Of a stretch of 37,669 nucleotides of DNA, positions 15,506 to 23,447 are shown piece by piece. The notes under the pieces were generated by a model. The model searched no databases and had not been told where the DNA came from. It worked only from the letters and a program-made list of their open reading frames with translations. Source of the DNA: JAAYKS01 sp964479435 (GTDB lineage Bacteria > Bacillota > Clostridia > Saccharofermentanales > UBA5734); NCBI GenBank assembly GCA_964479435.1, contig CAYZME010000009.1, positions 1-37,669 of the forward strand, in the 5' to 3' direction. Position 1 is the stretch's first letter; each line of letters begins with the position of its first letter. The translations under genes were made by a program, and so were the position numbers.

Positions 15506-18016
15506 TCACGTGTGATCGGCGCGGAACCATCGCAGGCGGAGCGCGTTGGTGACGACCGAGACCGAGCTGAGCGCCATGGCGGCGCCGGCAAAGACCGGGT
15601 TGAGCAGCGGTCCGCCCAGCGCGTAGACCAGACCCGCCGCCAGCGGAATGCCCAACACATTATAGAAGAACGCCCAGAACAGGTTCTGGCGGATGTTGCG
15701 CATGGTCGCGCGTGACAGCGCGATCGCCGTCGCCACCTGGCGCAAATCGCCCCGCATCAGCACCACATCCGCGGATTCGACCGCGATGTCCGTGCCGGTG
15801 CCGATGGCCATCCCCACGTCAGCCTGCGCCAGGGCGGGCGCGTCGTTGATCCCGTCCCCCACCATCGCCACAATTTGCTTCCCGTCTTGTAATTGCTGGA
15901 CGGCCATGGCTTTGTCTTGCGGTAACACTTCCGCCATCACGCGTTCGATCCCCGCCTCTTGGGCAATCGCCGCCGCGGTTCCGTGGTTGTCGCCGGTGAT
16001 CATCACGGTCTGGATGCCCAGATCCGCGAGTGCCGCCACCGCCTCGCCACTGGTGGGTTTGAGGGTGTCGGCGGCGCCCATCAGGGCGGCCAGTCGCCCG
16101 TCCACCGCGACATATAACAAGGTCTTTCCCTGGCCTGCCAGTGACTGGGCCGCTGCCGCGGCGCTGGAGACGTCGATCTCCTGTTCGCGCATCAGACCGG
16201 CGTTTCCGGCCAGCACCCGCCGGCCCTCGACCGTCGCGTCGATCCCGCGGCCGGGTACAGCGCGGAAGGCATCGGGGGTGGGCACAGCCAAACCCCGCTG
16301 TGCGGCATAATCCACCACCGCGCGCGCGACCGGGTGTTCAGATCCGCGCTCGGCCGCGGCGGTCAACCGCGCCAGTTCGTCCTCATCCCCGGCGTCAAAA
16401 CATACCATATCCGTGATCACCGGGCGGCCCTCGGTCAGCGTCCCGGTCTTGTCCAACACCACGGTGCGAATCGCGTGAGTCGTCTCCAGAGCCTCCCCGC
16501 TTTTGACGAGAATGCCCAATTCCGCGCCTTTGCCGGTGCCGACCATGATCGCGGTCGGCGTCGCCAGCCCCAGCGCGCACGGACAGGCGATGACCAGAAC
16601 GGTCACAAAGACGTTGAGCACGAACTGGAAATCACTCCCAGCCACGGTCCATGCCAGGGCGGCCACGATCGCGATGACGATGACCGCCGGCACAAACCAG
16701 CCCGAGATGCGGTCGGCCAGTTTGGCGATCGGCGCCTTGCGCCCTTGCGCGTCCTCAACCAGGCGGATGATCCGCGCCAACGCGGTCTCGTCGCCGACGC
16801 GGGTGGTGCGAAAAACCAGCAACCCCTCGCCGTTGACACTGCCGCCGGTGACCTCGTCGCCCGGCGCTTTTTCGACCGGCATGCTTTCGCCGGTCAACAT
16901 GGACTCATCCACAGAGGAAAGGCCCTCGACGATGACCCCGTCGACCGGGAACGCCGCGCCCGGGCGCACCACAACCAGGTCGCCCACCACCACATCGGCG
17001 ACGGGAATCTCTTCTTCTTGGTCGCCAAAGCGCACCCAGGCCGTATCGGGGCGCAGGCGCGTCAATTTGCGGATGGCGTCGGTCGTCCGCCCTTTGGCGC
17101 CCGACTCCAGGGTCTTGCCCAGCGAAACCAACGTGACCACGACCGCGGCCGATTCAAAATACAGCGCGTCGGTAAAGGACGGGTCGCCGCCGGCGATGCG
17201 CGCCACCGCGTACAGGCTGTACAAAAAGGCCGCGCCGGTCCCGACGGCCACCAGCGAATCCATATTGGGCGCCCGGTGCCACAACGCGCGCAGGCCGTTG
17301 CGATAAAAGCGGAATCCGGCCGTAACGACCGGCAATGTCAAAAAGAGCTGTAGCAAGCCAAAGGTCAAAGGATGCGCGTGCGGGTGAATCACAGTCGGCA
17401 ACGGCAGTTGCACGCCCGGGATCATATGCGACATCGCCAGATACAACAGGGGGATGGAGAAAATCAACATGACATACAACCGGATCCGCATCGCGCGCGT
17501 TTCCGGTGACAAACCGCCGGACGCGTCCTCGCCCGCCTCGGCCACCGCCGGGTCCGACAGGGTGTAGCCGGCATCGGCGACGGCGTCCCGCAGGGTGTCC
17601 ACGCTCAATTCCGCCGGCTGGTACGTCAGCGTCAAAATCCCGGTGACCAGATTGACGGCGGCCTCGCGCACGCCGGGCAACTTGCGCGCCGCGCGCTCGA
17701 CAGCGGCCGAGCAGGCCGAGCAGGTCATACCGCCGATCGCGAAACGGCGCGTACGGAACCCCGCCTCATCGCCCGTCGCAACCGCACCCGCGGCGGCACC
17801 GACGTCGGCCGCCATCGCCTCCCAGCCGTAGCCGGCATGGTCGACCGCGGCGCCGACCTGTTCGTCGGCGACATCCGCGTCACTTTCGACCGTCAGGATG
17901 CCGGTCAGCAAATTGACGTCGGCGGAATGGACGCCGGCGACTTTGCGCGTCTGGCGCTCCACCGCGGCCGAACAGGCCGAACAGGTCATTCCGGTGATCT
18001 TATATCGTTTGATCAT
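15506..18016 (-). CDS. copA: Copper-exporting P-type ATPase
   Basis: 836 residues, P1B-type ATPase that pumps monovalent copper out of the cytosol. Two N-terminal metal-binding domains each carry GMTCSAC (C12/C15 and C99/C102). Then come eight membrane helices; the copper site CPC is C478-P-C480, the phosphorylated aspartate is D522 in DKTGT, and TGES and GDGINDAP are present in the usual order. The CPC and the double GMTCxxC favour copper over zinc or cadmium. ATG 18016 is favoured by AAGGAG eight bases upstream; GTG 18025 overlaps that site. A 20-bp palindrome lies in the leader (18054-18073). No copper chaperone or CsoR/CueR gene is in the window. Confidence 0.96.
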   Translation of the reverse strand: MIKRYKITGMTCSACSAAVERQTRKVAGVHSADVNLLTGILTVESDADVADEQVGAAVDHAGYGWEAMAADVGAAAGAVATGDEAGFRTRRFAIGGMTCSACSAAVERAARKLPGVREAAVNLVTGILTLTYQPAELSVDTLRDAVADAGYTLSDPAVAEAGEDASGGLSPETRAMRIRLYVMLIFSIPLLYLAMSHMIPGVQLPLPTVIHPHAHPLTFGLLQLFLTLPVVTAGFRFYRNGLRALWHRAPNMDSLVAVGTGAAFLYSLYAVARIAGGDPSFTDALYFESAAVVVTLVSLGKTLESGAKGRTTDAIRKLTRLRPDTAWVRFGDQEEEIPVADVVVGDLVVVRPGAAFPVDGVIVEGLSSVDESMLTGESMPVEKAPGDEVTGGSVNGEGLLVFRTTRVGDETALARIIRLVEDAQGRKAPIAKLADRISGWFVPAVIVIAIVAALAWTVAGSDFQFVLNVFVTVLVIACPCALGLATPTAIMVGTGKGAELGILVKSGEALETTHAIRTVVLDKTGTLTEGRPVITDMVCFDAGDEDELARLTAAAERGSEHPVARAVVDYAAQRGLAVPTPDAFRAVPGRGIDATVEGRRVLAGNAGLMREQEIDVSSAAAAAQSLAGQGKTLLYVAVDGRLAALMGAADTLKPTSGEAVAALADLGIQTVMITGDNHGTAAAIAQEAGIERVMAEVLPQDKAMAVQQLQDGKQIVAMVGDGINDAPALAQADVGMAIGTGTDIAVESADVVLMRGDLRQVATAIALSRATMRNIRQNLFWAFFYNVLGIPLAAGLVYALGGPLLNPVFAGAAMALSSVSVVTNALRLRWFRADHT

Positions 18017-18053
18017 GTACAACACTCCTTATGGGCACGACGCGCACCCGCGC

Positions 18054-18073
18054 CCGCCGCAACGTTGCGGCGG
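18054..18073. promoter_or_regulatory. Perfect palindrome in the copA leader, with upstream -10 box
   Basis: CCGCCGCAACGTTGCGGCGG is a perfect 20-bp palindrome. It lies between a possible minus-strand -10 box TATGAT (18094-18099) and the copA ribosome site, so it would be in the 5' part of the mRNA. It may form a stable hairpin or be a repressor site. No good -35 box is visible for TATGAT. The rest of the gap to 18186 shows only GC-rich, slightly repetitive sequence. Confidence 0.6.
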
Positions 18074-18186
18074 CGAGGACTCAATCTGCGCAAATCATAC
18101 CACAGGAGTAGGTTTTTGCCGTATCTTCCGCCACAGTGGCTGCTGCGGCAGCGGCTACCGCCGCCGCGGCAACGACGCCCGCGCAG

Positions 18187-19416
18187 CTACGACATCAGGC
18201 GCTTTTCGCCCTCGATCTCCAAGATCGGGGCGATGTCCTGTGTGACCTCCAACGTGCCCAGGTAGGTGCCGGCCTGTGAGCGTACCGCGAAATAGCGGAT
18301 GTAAACGTAGCGTTCGCCCATCCGGATCCAGAAATCTTCGTGATCTTTGCGCCCGCTTTTGAAATCGTCGACGATTTTCTCGACGATGTGCACGCTGGCG
18401 GGGGGATGGCAGTTGGCGACCGCGCGGCCCAGGACCGACAGGGTGCGCGTAAAGATGCGGTCGTTGCCCTGGGAGAAATACTTGACCGTGTCGTCCGCGC
18501 CGACAAACGTGATGTCAAAAGGCAGGGTGTCCAACAGGCGCGTCAACTCGTCGAGTTGCAGGCGCCCCGACGGCAACCGCACGACGCCATCGATGTCGCC
18601 CGGGGATGCTTTCGCGGCCGCGGCCGGATGATCGCCCGGCATCTCAGCGGGTTGCCACTCCGGCGCACCCTCGATCAGGAAATAGCCGATCTCGCCAATC
18701 CCACTGGCAACGACCGCCCAGTCGCCCGGTTTGAGGGTTTCCAGCAGCATGGGAAAGAGGATGTTTTCCTCTTTGAAGATCATCTCGTCGATTTGAATCA
18801 GCAGGGCATCCAGCTTGTCGCGCAGGACCGAGCGCCGGTCTTCGAGGCTGTCGAGCGACGAACGGATCTCGCGCAGGGCCGCGCGGATTTCGTCGTCGAC
18901 GCCCCACATGACTTTGGGCGGGGCGGTGATGCCGTATTGCTCGAGGAACGGGAAGAGAAGATTTTCTTTTTTGGAATAATGCAGATCGATTTGCGCCAAC
19001 GCCGCCAAATCTTCCCGCAACGCCATCAGCGCCGATTGGCTGCGGGTGTCGATGTAGTCGTCGAGGTGCGGGCGGACGCGGTTGGCGATCAGCGTTTCCA
19101 GGGCTTCGTTTTCGCGGCGCAGCGTATGGAGCGGATGTCCCGGTACCGCGGCCGGGTCTTGCGGCCGGTGGATCTCTTCGATCGAGCCTTTGAACACGGC
19201 CGCGTGCACGTCGCACAGACGCTGGATTTCCTCCACCGGTAACCCTTCGCGGATCAGCGTCTGCTCCATAGCGGCGATTTCGCCGACCGAGACATGGCCG
19301 AAGTCGCGTTCGAAATCGGCTTTGACTTCATCGACCGTGGCGCCATCATGCAACCGCCGGATCAAAGTTTCCAATCGCTTGCGGCGCAGGTCGCCGTTGT
19401 TAATCAACTCACTCAT
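18187..19416 (-). CDS. DUF438 hemerythrin-PAS protein
   Basis: 409 residues, with the three parts of the DUF438 family: an N-terminal helical domain (about 1-75, LETLIRRLHDGATVDEVKADF), a hemerythrin-type four-helix domain (about 90-240, with RPHLDDY, DLHYSKKENLLFPFLEQYG and MIFKEENILFPML, the last two being the His/Glu iron-ligand helices), and a C-terminal PAS domain (about 290-400). Members are found in anaerobes next to ric/ScdA and are thought to sense or handle nitric oxide or oxygen. GGAGGG precedes the ATG. It lies 99 bases after the DUF1858 gene and may also have its own promoter. Confidence 0.9.
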   Translation of the reverse strand: MSELINNGDLRRKRLETLIRRLHDGATVDEVKADFERDFGHVSVGEIAAMEQTLIREGLPVEEIQRLCDVHAAVFKGSIEEIHRPQDPAAVPGHPLHTLRRENEALETLIANRVRPHLDDYIDTRSQSALMALREDLAALAQIDLHYSKKENLLFPFLEQYGITAPPKVMWGVDDEIRAALREIRSSLDSLEDRRSVLRDKLDALLIQIDEMIFKEENILFPMLLETLKPGDWAVVASGIGEIGYFLIEGAPEWQPAEMPGDHPAAAAKASPGDIDGVVRLPSGRLQLDELTRLLDTLPFDITFVGADDTVKYFSQGNDRIFTRTLSVLGRAVANCHPPASVHIVEKIVDDFKSGRKDHEDFWIRMGERYVYIRYFAVRSQAGTYLGTLEVTQDIAPILEIEGEKRLMS

Positions 19417-19465
19417 ATCATCCCTCCGTCATCCATGACGATTCATTGCGAACGGGTTCAAGTCC

Positions 19466-19471
19466 ATTATA
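19466..19471 (-). promoter_or_regulatory. Putative -10 box of the DUF438 gene
   Basis: A perfect TATAAT on the minus strand, about 50 bases before the DUF438 start. The sequence 17 bases upstream reads TTTCCG, a weak -35 box. No FNR-like site is visible at the class II position here, unlike at ric. Confidence 0.45.
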
Positions 19472-19515
19472 ATGCTTGCGGCGCGCGCCGGAAATCGGCC
19501 GCCGCGAAGCGGTCT

Positions 19516-19779
19516 TTACCCCACCACTTCGATGCCCGCCTGTTCCAGTCGCGCGCGCACCTGATCCAGCGGGATGCCTTTCATCCTGGCGCCGTTCGGC
19601 AAGGTCATGAAACGCCCTGCCGTATGCAGCATCCCCGGTTTGACAATGTCGGTAAACCCCAGCTCGTAGAGAATGTCTTTGAGCTCGGGGCACTGGGCAC
19701 ACAGATCGTGGACCGAATGTCCCAGGTCGACCCGGCAGGGCGCCGGCCGCGATGTGTCGGATGTTTGACGCGCGTTCAT
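19516..19779 (-). CDS. DUF1858 small redox-disulfide protein
   Basis: 87 residues. The core CAQCPELKDILYELGF (from C27) fits the DUF1858 domain, whose members have an amino-terminal cysteine motif proposed to act as a redox disulfide; here it is C27-x-x-C30. A C-terminal helix, PLDQVRARLEQAGIEV, follows. The start ATG 19779 has GAGGAGG before it and overlaps the stop of the ric gene by four bases (ATGA), so the two are translated as a pair. The pairing with ric and DUF438 is common in anaerobes and points to a role in nitrosative or oxidative stress, but the reaction is unknown. Confidence 0.85.
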   Translation of the reverse strand: MNARQTSDTSRPAPCRVDLGHSVHDLCAQCPELKDILYELGFTDIVKPGMLHTAGRFMTLPNGARMKGIPLDQVRARLEQAGIEVVG

Positions 19780-20495
19780 GCGATCGCCTCCTCGCTGCGC
19801 AACAGGATGTTGTTTTCCAAATGGATGTGCTCGAACAGATCGGCCTCGAGCGCGGACAGCGCTTCCAGGTATCGGTGGTAGGTCGCGCATCCGTCGGCGG
19901 GGGCGACATACCCGCCCGTCTGGGCTCGCAAGGTGTGTAACAGCTGGCCGGCCGCCTCGTGCTCCGCGCGGATTTCACGCGCCAGGCGCGCCGTCTCCTG
20001 GCGGCGGGCGGGGTCGTTGGCCGCCAACAAGGGAAACAGCGCGATTTCTTCCTTGATCAGATGGCTTTCCAAATCGGCACGCAGGCGTCCGAACGCCGCG
20101 TGCACCTGGAACAGCTCCGGGTGCTTGTTGCCGTGTGCCGCCAGTACGCGGTTGGCCAACTCGCTGATGCGGGGCAAGGCTTCCCGGACATATGTATGAT
20201 GGCGCGCCTCGATGTGCGCCATCAAGTCGGTCCGCTCCATCGCGGCATAGGCGACCGGCTGTTCCGCGACGGTTTGCGCGCGCGCGTACAGGTCGTCGAG
20301 CGCGGCGTCGAGCTCCGCGGCCGGACGTCCGGCCGCGTGGAGCGCCGCTCCCAACAAGCGCTGCCCGCCGCAGCAAAAATCGATATCCTGAGAGCGAAAG
20401 AGCGCGGCCGCTTGCGGCAGTTGCGAGACGATCTCGCCCAGTTGCCGGTCCTGCCAGGACGGGTTTTGCGCCGGAGTCTTATTATTTTGATTCAT
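19776..20495 (-). CDS. ric: Iron-sulfur cluster repair di-iron protein
   Basis: 239 residues, member of the ScdA/YtfE/Ric family that repairs Fe-S clusters damaged by nitric oxide or oxidants. The N-terminal ScdA domain is visible (GEIVSQLPQAAALFRSQDIDFCCGG, C41-C42). The C-terminal hemerythrin-like domain holds the di-iron ligands in RHHTYVREALP, FQVHAAF, ESHLIKEE, RAEHEAAG and EHIHLENN. I chose ATG 20495 because AGGAG lies before it; the upstream open frame has none. The gene has a TACAAT box and an FNR-like site upstream. It is coupled to the DUF1858 gene. Confidence 0.95.
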   Translation of the reverse strand: MNQNNKTPAQNPSWQDRQLGEIVSQLPQAAALFRSQDIDFCCGGQRLLGAALHAAGRPAAELDAALDDLYARAQTVAEQPVAYAAMERTDLMAHIEARHHTYVREALPRISELANRVLAAHGNKHPELFQVHAAFGRLRADLESHLIKEEIALFPLLAANDPARRQETARLAREIRAEHEAAGQLLHTLRAQTGGYVAPADGCATYHRYLEALSALEADLFEHIHLENNILLRSEEAIA

Positions 20496-20532
20496 GAGTC
20501 CATCTCCTGACACAGTGATTGGGTGTCGGTCT

Positions 20533-20574
20533 ATTGTAGCGGGCCGCCACCGGCAGGTCTGTGACTCCAATCAA
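20533..20574 (-). promoter_or_regulatory. ric promoter with FNR-like box at -41.5
   Basis: On the minus strand, TACAAT (20533-20538) is the -10 box and gives a predicted start at about 20526. The site TTGATTGGAGTCAC (20561-20574) matches the FNR consensus TTGAT-N4-ATCAA in eight of ten positions, and its centre is 41.5 bases upstream of that start. This is the spacing of class II FNR/CRP-activated promoters. The -35 position reads CAGACC, which is poor and fits activator dependence. The FNR-type regulator is encoded next door. Confidence 0.6.
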
Positions 20575-20593
20575 ATTTGCCGTACTTTTTACT

Positions 20594-20666
20594 GGCGGAC
20601 CGGGGGTGGCTGGCCAGAGACGGCGGACCGGGAGTGGCGGATCGGGAAGGGGCAATCGGGAAGGGG
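20594..20666. repeat. Two pairs of short direct repeats
   Basis: GGCGGACCGGGGGTGGC (20594-20610) recurs with one change at 20622-20638, and ATCGGGAAGGGG occurs at 20641-20652 and 20655-20666. They lie between the regulator stop and the ric promoter. No function is evident; they look like small slippage or duplication products. Confidence 0.7.
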
Positions 20667-20687
20667 GGCGGACATGAAAGGGGGATG

Positions 20688-21407
20688 TCAAACAGCGGCC
20701 TCGTCCAGCGCCTGGCGATCCAAGATCACAATCGCGCGGATTCCCGCCGAGCGGATGATGCCATCCGCCTCCAACTGGCCGAGTTTGCGGCTGACGGTCT
20801 CCCGGGCGATGCCAATGTAGCTGGCCAGACCCTCGCGGCTGAACGGCAGGTGTACCAATGTGCCTTCGGGTGTGGACGTGCCGTACTTGTCGGCCAATTC
20901 CGACAACGCGGCGCGGACGCGGCTTTCCAAAGCGCGCACGCCCATGTGACTTGCCAACCCCTCCAACCGTTCCAGGCGGTCGCCGAGATCCTCGATGATA
21001 CGGATCCCGATATCCGGACTTTCCCGCAACAACGACAACAGGTCTTCCTTGAACAGCAGACAGGCCTGTACTTCCTCGAGTGCTTCCACCGTATAGCCGG
21101 CCGCGCGGTCGAACAGGAGTTGTTGTTCGCCGATGAAATCCCCTTCGTCGAACAGGTAGAGGATCTGTTCGCGGCCATCGGGCGCGATGCGGCTGGCCTT
21201 GGCCGTACCGGCGTTGAGGATGGCCGCGAAGCGCGGCCGCTCGCCCTCGGCAAATAGCACTTCTCCGCGCGCGTACGTGCGATGGACGACCCGCATCGCC
21301 AGGCGTTCCAATTGCGCGTAATCCAGGGAGGCAAAAACGGGGATCCCGTGGGTGCACAATTTGTCGAGGCAGATTTGGCAAGACCGGTCACAATTTTTTC
21401 TGGGCAC
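20688..21407 (-). CDS. FNR-type Fe-S transcriptional regulator
   Basis: 239 residues, Crp/Fnr family. The N-terminus has four cysteines, C6-x3-C10-x2-C13-x4-C18, and C116 falls at the place of the fifth ligand of E. coli FNR (EEVQAC compared with the E. coli MVCEIP). Together they should bind an oxygen- and NO-sensitive [4Fe-4S] cluster. A cyclic-nucleotide-type beta barrel follows (about 25-140), then the dimer helix and a helix-turn-helix whose recognition helix has E203-T-V-S206-R207, the FNR residues that read TTGAT half-sites. A matching box lies before ric. A TACAAT box at 21437-21442 may drive the gene. It is divergent from the DUF1848 gene. Confidence 0.92.
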   Translation of the reverse strand: MPRKNCDRSCQICLDKLCTHGIPVFASLDYAQLERLAMRVVHRTYARGEVLFAEGERPRFAAILNAGTAKASRIAPDGREQILYLFDEGDFIGEQQLLFDRAAGYTVEALEEVQACLLFKEDLLSLLRESPDIGIRIIEDLGDRLERLEGLASHMGVRALESRVRAALSELADKYGTSTPEGTLVHLPFSREGLASYIGIARETVSRKLGQLEADGIIRSAGIRAIVILDRQALDEAAV

Positions 21408-21436
21408 GATACCCCTCCTCGCGCGAAGCTGCTTCT

Positions 21437-21494
21437 ATTGTACCCCGACCGGCGCGTTACAAACTTTGTTGTTTCGCCCTGTCTGCCGTGGTAT
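21437..21494. promoter_or_regulatory. Divergent promoter region, regulator and DUF1848 gene
   Basis: On the minus strand TACAAT (21437-21442) can serve the FNR-type gene; the -35 is weak. On the plus strand TTGTTG (21466-21471) and TGGTAT (21489-21494), 17 bases apart, can serve the DUF1848 gene. Between them lies the perfect inverted repeat ACAAACTTTGT (21459-21469), overlapping both -35 regions. A very similar sequence occurs at 4181-4192. Confidence 0.4.
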
Positions 21495-21528
21495 CGTGGA
21501 GCCATTGAAATGACCACGGAGGCAGCCG

Positions 21529-22404
21529 ATGATCGTCAGCGCCAGTCGCCGCACCGACATCCCCGCGTTATACGCCGACTGGTTTTTCCAGCGCCTGGGC
21601 GCCGGCTGGGCGGAAGTGCCCAATCCGTTCAACCCGCGGCAATCGCGGCGCGTTTCTTTGTCACCCGGGGAAGTGGACGGGTTTGTTTTCTGGTCCAAAA
21701 ACCCCGCGCCGATGCTGGACCGCCTGGCGCGGCTGGAGGCGTATCCCTATTACTTCCAATATACCCTCAACGCGTACGGCGCGGATATCGAGCCGGGCGT
21801 GCCGCCGCTGGTCGACCGCATCGACACCCTGTTGCGGCTGGCCGACCGCGTCGGGCCGGCGCGCGTGACCTGGCGCTATGATCCGATTCTGATCAACCAG
21901 GACTGGACGCCGGATCGGCACGAACTGTGTTTCGGGCAGATCGCCGACCAGGCGGCGGGCCAGGTGGAGGGAGTGGTCTTCAGCTTTCTGGACCGCTATC
22001 GCAAGAACGAGGCGGCTTTGCGACGGCTGGGATGCCGGGAATGGACGTGCGACGAAATGCGCGGCATGGCGGCGCGGCTGGCGGCCATCGCGCGGGCGCG
22101 GGGCTTGCGCCTGTCCACCTGTGCCGAACCCGTGGATTTGTCGGCGTTTGGCATCGGGCACGCGCGCTGTGTGGATGGCATGCGCCTGACCGGGCACCCG
22201 GTCGCGCGCGACCCGCACCAGCGGCCGGCTTGTGGTTGCTCGGCCAGCGTGGACATCGGCATGTACCACTCCTGTACACAGGGATGCGCGTATTGTTATG
22301 CCAACAACAGCCGCGCGGCCGCACTGCGCGCGCATCAGCGCCACGACCCCAGCGACTCCCGGCTGATCCGTGGCGACGCCGAAACGGCCAACGCAAGAGC
22401 GTGA
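21529..22404 (+). CDS. DUF1848 family protein with C-terminal Fe-S motif
   Basis: 291 residues. The N-terminal MIVSASRRTDIPALYADWF and the later GFVFWSKNPAPM are typical of DUF1848, a family of unknown function. The C-terminal end has five cysteines, C235-x-C237 and C249-x3-C253-x2-C256. The last three form the CxxxCxxC pattern of radical SAM enzymes, but at the far end of the chain and not near the N-terminus. An Fe-S cluster is very likely; the reaction is unknown. CGGAGG precedes the ATG. It is divergent from the FNR-type regulator and followed by a small hairpin. Confidence 0.88.
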   Translation: MIVSASRRTDIPALYADWFFQRLGAGWAEVPNPFNPRQSRRVSLSPGEVDGFVFWSKNPAPMLDRLARLEAYPYYFQYTLNAYGADIEPGVPPLVDRIDTLLRLADRVGPARVTWRYDPILINQDWTPDRHELCFGQIADQAAGQVEGVVFSFLDRYRKNEAALRRLGCREWTCDEMRGMAARLAAIARARGLRLSTCAEPVDLSAFGIGHARCVDGMRLTGHPVARDPHQRPACGCSASVDIGMYHSCTQGCAYCYANNSRAAALRAHQRHDPSDSRLIRGDAETANARA

Positions 22405-22406
22405 CA

Positions 22407-22424
22407 CCCGGTTTCAGAACCGGG
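22407..22424 (+). terminator. Weak terminator-like hairpin after the DUF1848 gene
   Basis: The arms CCCGGTT and AACCGGG pair around a TCAG loop three bases after the stop codon. There is no T run, so termination may be partial. A TACAAT box (22438-22443), a possible -10 of the next gene, follows at once. Confidence 0.45.
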
Positions 22425-22518
22425 CTGGAAAGAACGCTACAATAAAAAGAGTGAGCCGGGCGCGAGCGGCCGCTGTGTGTGCCGGCACGCCCATCCATCG
22501 CCAAGGAGGTACCGCCCG

Positions 22519-23388
22519 ATGGCACTAAAAGTCGGAATTCAATTGTACTCGGTGCGCGACGCGCTGCGCCTAGACCCGGTCGCGACCCTGGAACAGGTGG
22601 TGGCCGCGGGCTATCGCGATCTGGAAGCCGCGAACGGCAACGCGTACGCGGACCCGGGGATCGGTCTGGGCATGCCTGCCGAACCGGCACGCGCGTTATT
22701 GGATCGTCTGGGCGCCACCCTGATCGGCTCCCATGTCCAGCCGTTTGACCATTCCAACTGGCGGGCGGTGATCGATTACCACAAAACGCTCGGCAGCCGG
22801 TCCATCATTGTGCCGATCCGTTTTTTTCACGACCGGGAGGACCTGGCGTCGGCTTGTCGGGAGATGAACGAGATGGGCAGAATTTGTGAAGCGGAGGGGA
22901 TGACATACCTGTATCACAATCATTACCACGAATTCAGGCGTGTCGACGGCCAACGGATTCTCGACATCATCGCGGAGAATTGCGATCCCCGCTACGTGAA
23001 TTTTGAAATCGACACCTTTTGGGCGATGCGCGCGGGCATGGATCCGGTGCAGGTGCTCCGGCATTACGGGTCCCGCGTCAAAGCGGTCCACCAAAAAGAT
23101 TTCTCGCTCCCCGGCGCGCAAGTCGGGCCGGCCAATTTGTTTGAGCGGATTGGCGAAGAGGGGTTCGTGGCGGCAGAGGCGTTTGGCAGCGTGGTTTCAC
23201 CGGCTGACTTTACCGAAATCGGTACCGGGCGCATGGACATCCAGGCCATCATCGACGCGGCCATCGAACTGGGTTCGGTCGAACACATCATATTGGAGCA
23301 AGACCACAGCCGGCTCGATCCGTTGCAAAGCATCCGTGTCAGCCGTGCCGCGTTCGCGCGTTACCGCGGGGTTGCCGCCGACTCGTAA
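22519..23388 (+). CDS. Sugar phosphate isomerase/epimerase-like TIM barrel protein
   Basis: 289 residues of the AP-endonuclease-2-like TIM barrel family that includes xylose isomerase-like and IolE/IolH-type enzymes. Typical stretches are KVGIQLYSVRDAL at the start, YHNHYHEFR (about residues 134-142), NFEIDTFWAMRAG (about 162-174, with a metal-ligand Glu/Asp) and AVHQKDF (about 190-196, His ligand). It should isomerise or epimerise a sugar or inositol derivative with a divalent metal. The ATG at 22519 lies eight bases after AAGGAGGT; the frame upstream is rejected. Nearby sugar-related genes (27687-29837) fit carbohydrate use. Confidence 0.88.
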   Translation: MALKVGIQLYSVRDALRLDPVATLEQVVAAGYRDLEAANGNAYADPGIGLGMPAEPARALLDRLGATLIGSHVQPFDHSNWRAVIDYHKTLGSRSIIVPIRFFHDREDLASACREMNEMGRICEAEGMTYLYHNHYHEFRRVDGQRILDIIAENCDPRYVNFEIDTFWAMRAGMDPVQVLRHYGSRVKAVHQKDFSLPGAQVGPANLFERIGEEGFVAAEAFGSVVSPADFTEIGTGRMDIQAIIDAAIELGSVEHIILEQDHSRLDPLQSIRVSRAAFARYRGVAADS

Positions 23389-23407
23389 GCAGCTGGATCG
23401 AGATGCG

Positions 23408-23447
23408 ACCCGCGTCCGGGCGGCCTAGTCGTCCGCCGCGGGTTTTT
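23408..23447 (+). terminator. Intrinsic terminator of the isomerase-like gene
   Basis: The stem ACCCGCG (23408-23414) pairs with CGCGGGT (23437-23443), with a second inner stem GCGG/CCGC (23420-23423 with 23433-23436), and is followed by TTTTT. It starts 20 bases after the stop codon at 23388 and overlaps the 3' end of the convergent znuB gene. Confidence 0.5.

Noticed and set aside
22407..22424. Strong terminator after the DUF1848 gene
   Set aside because: The stem is only seven pairs and no T run follows; it is listed as weak.
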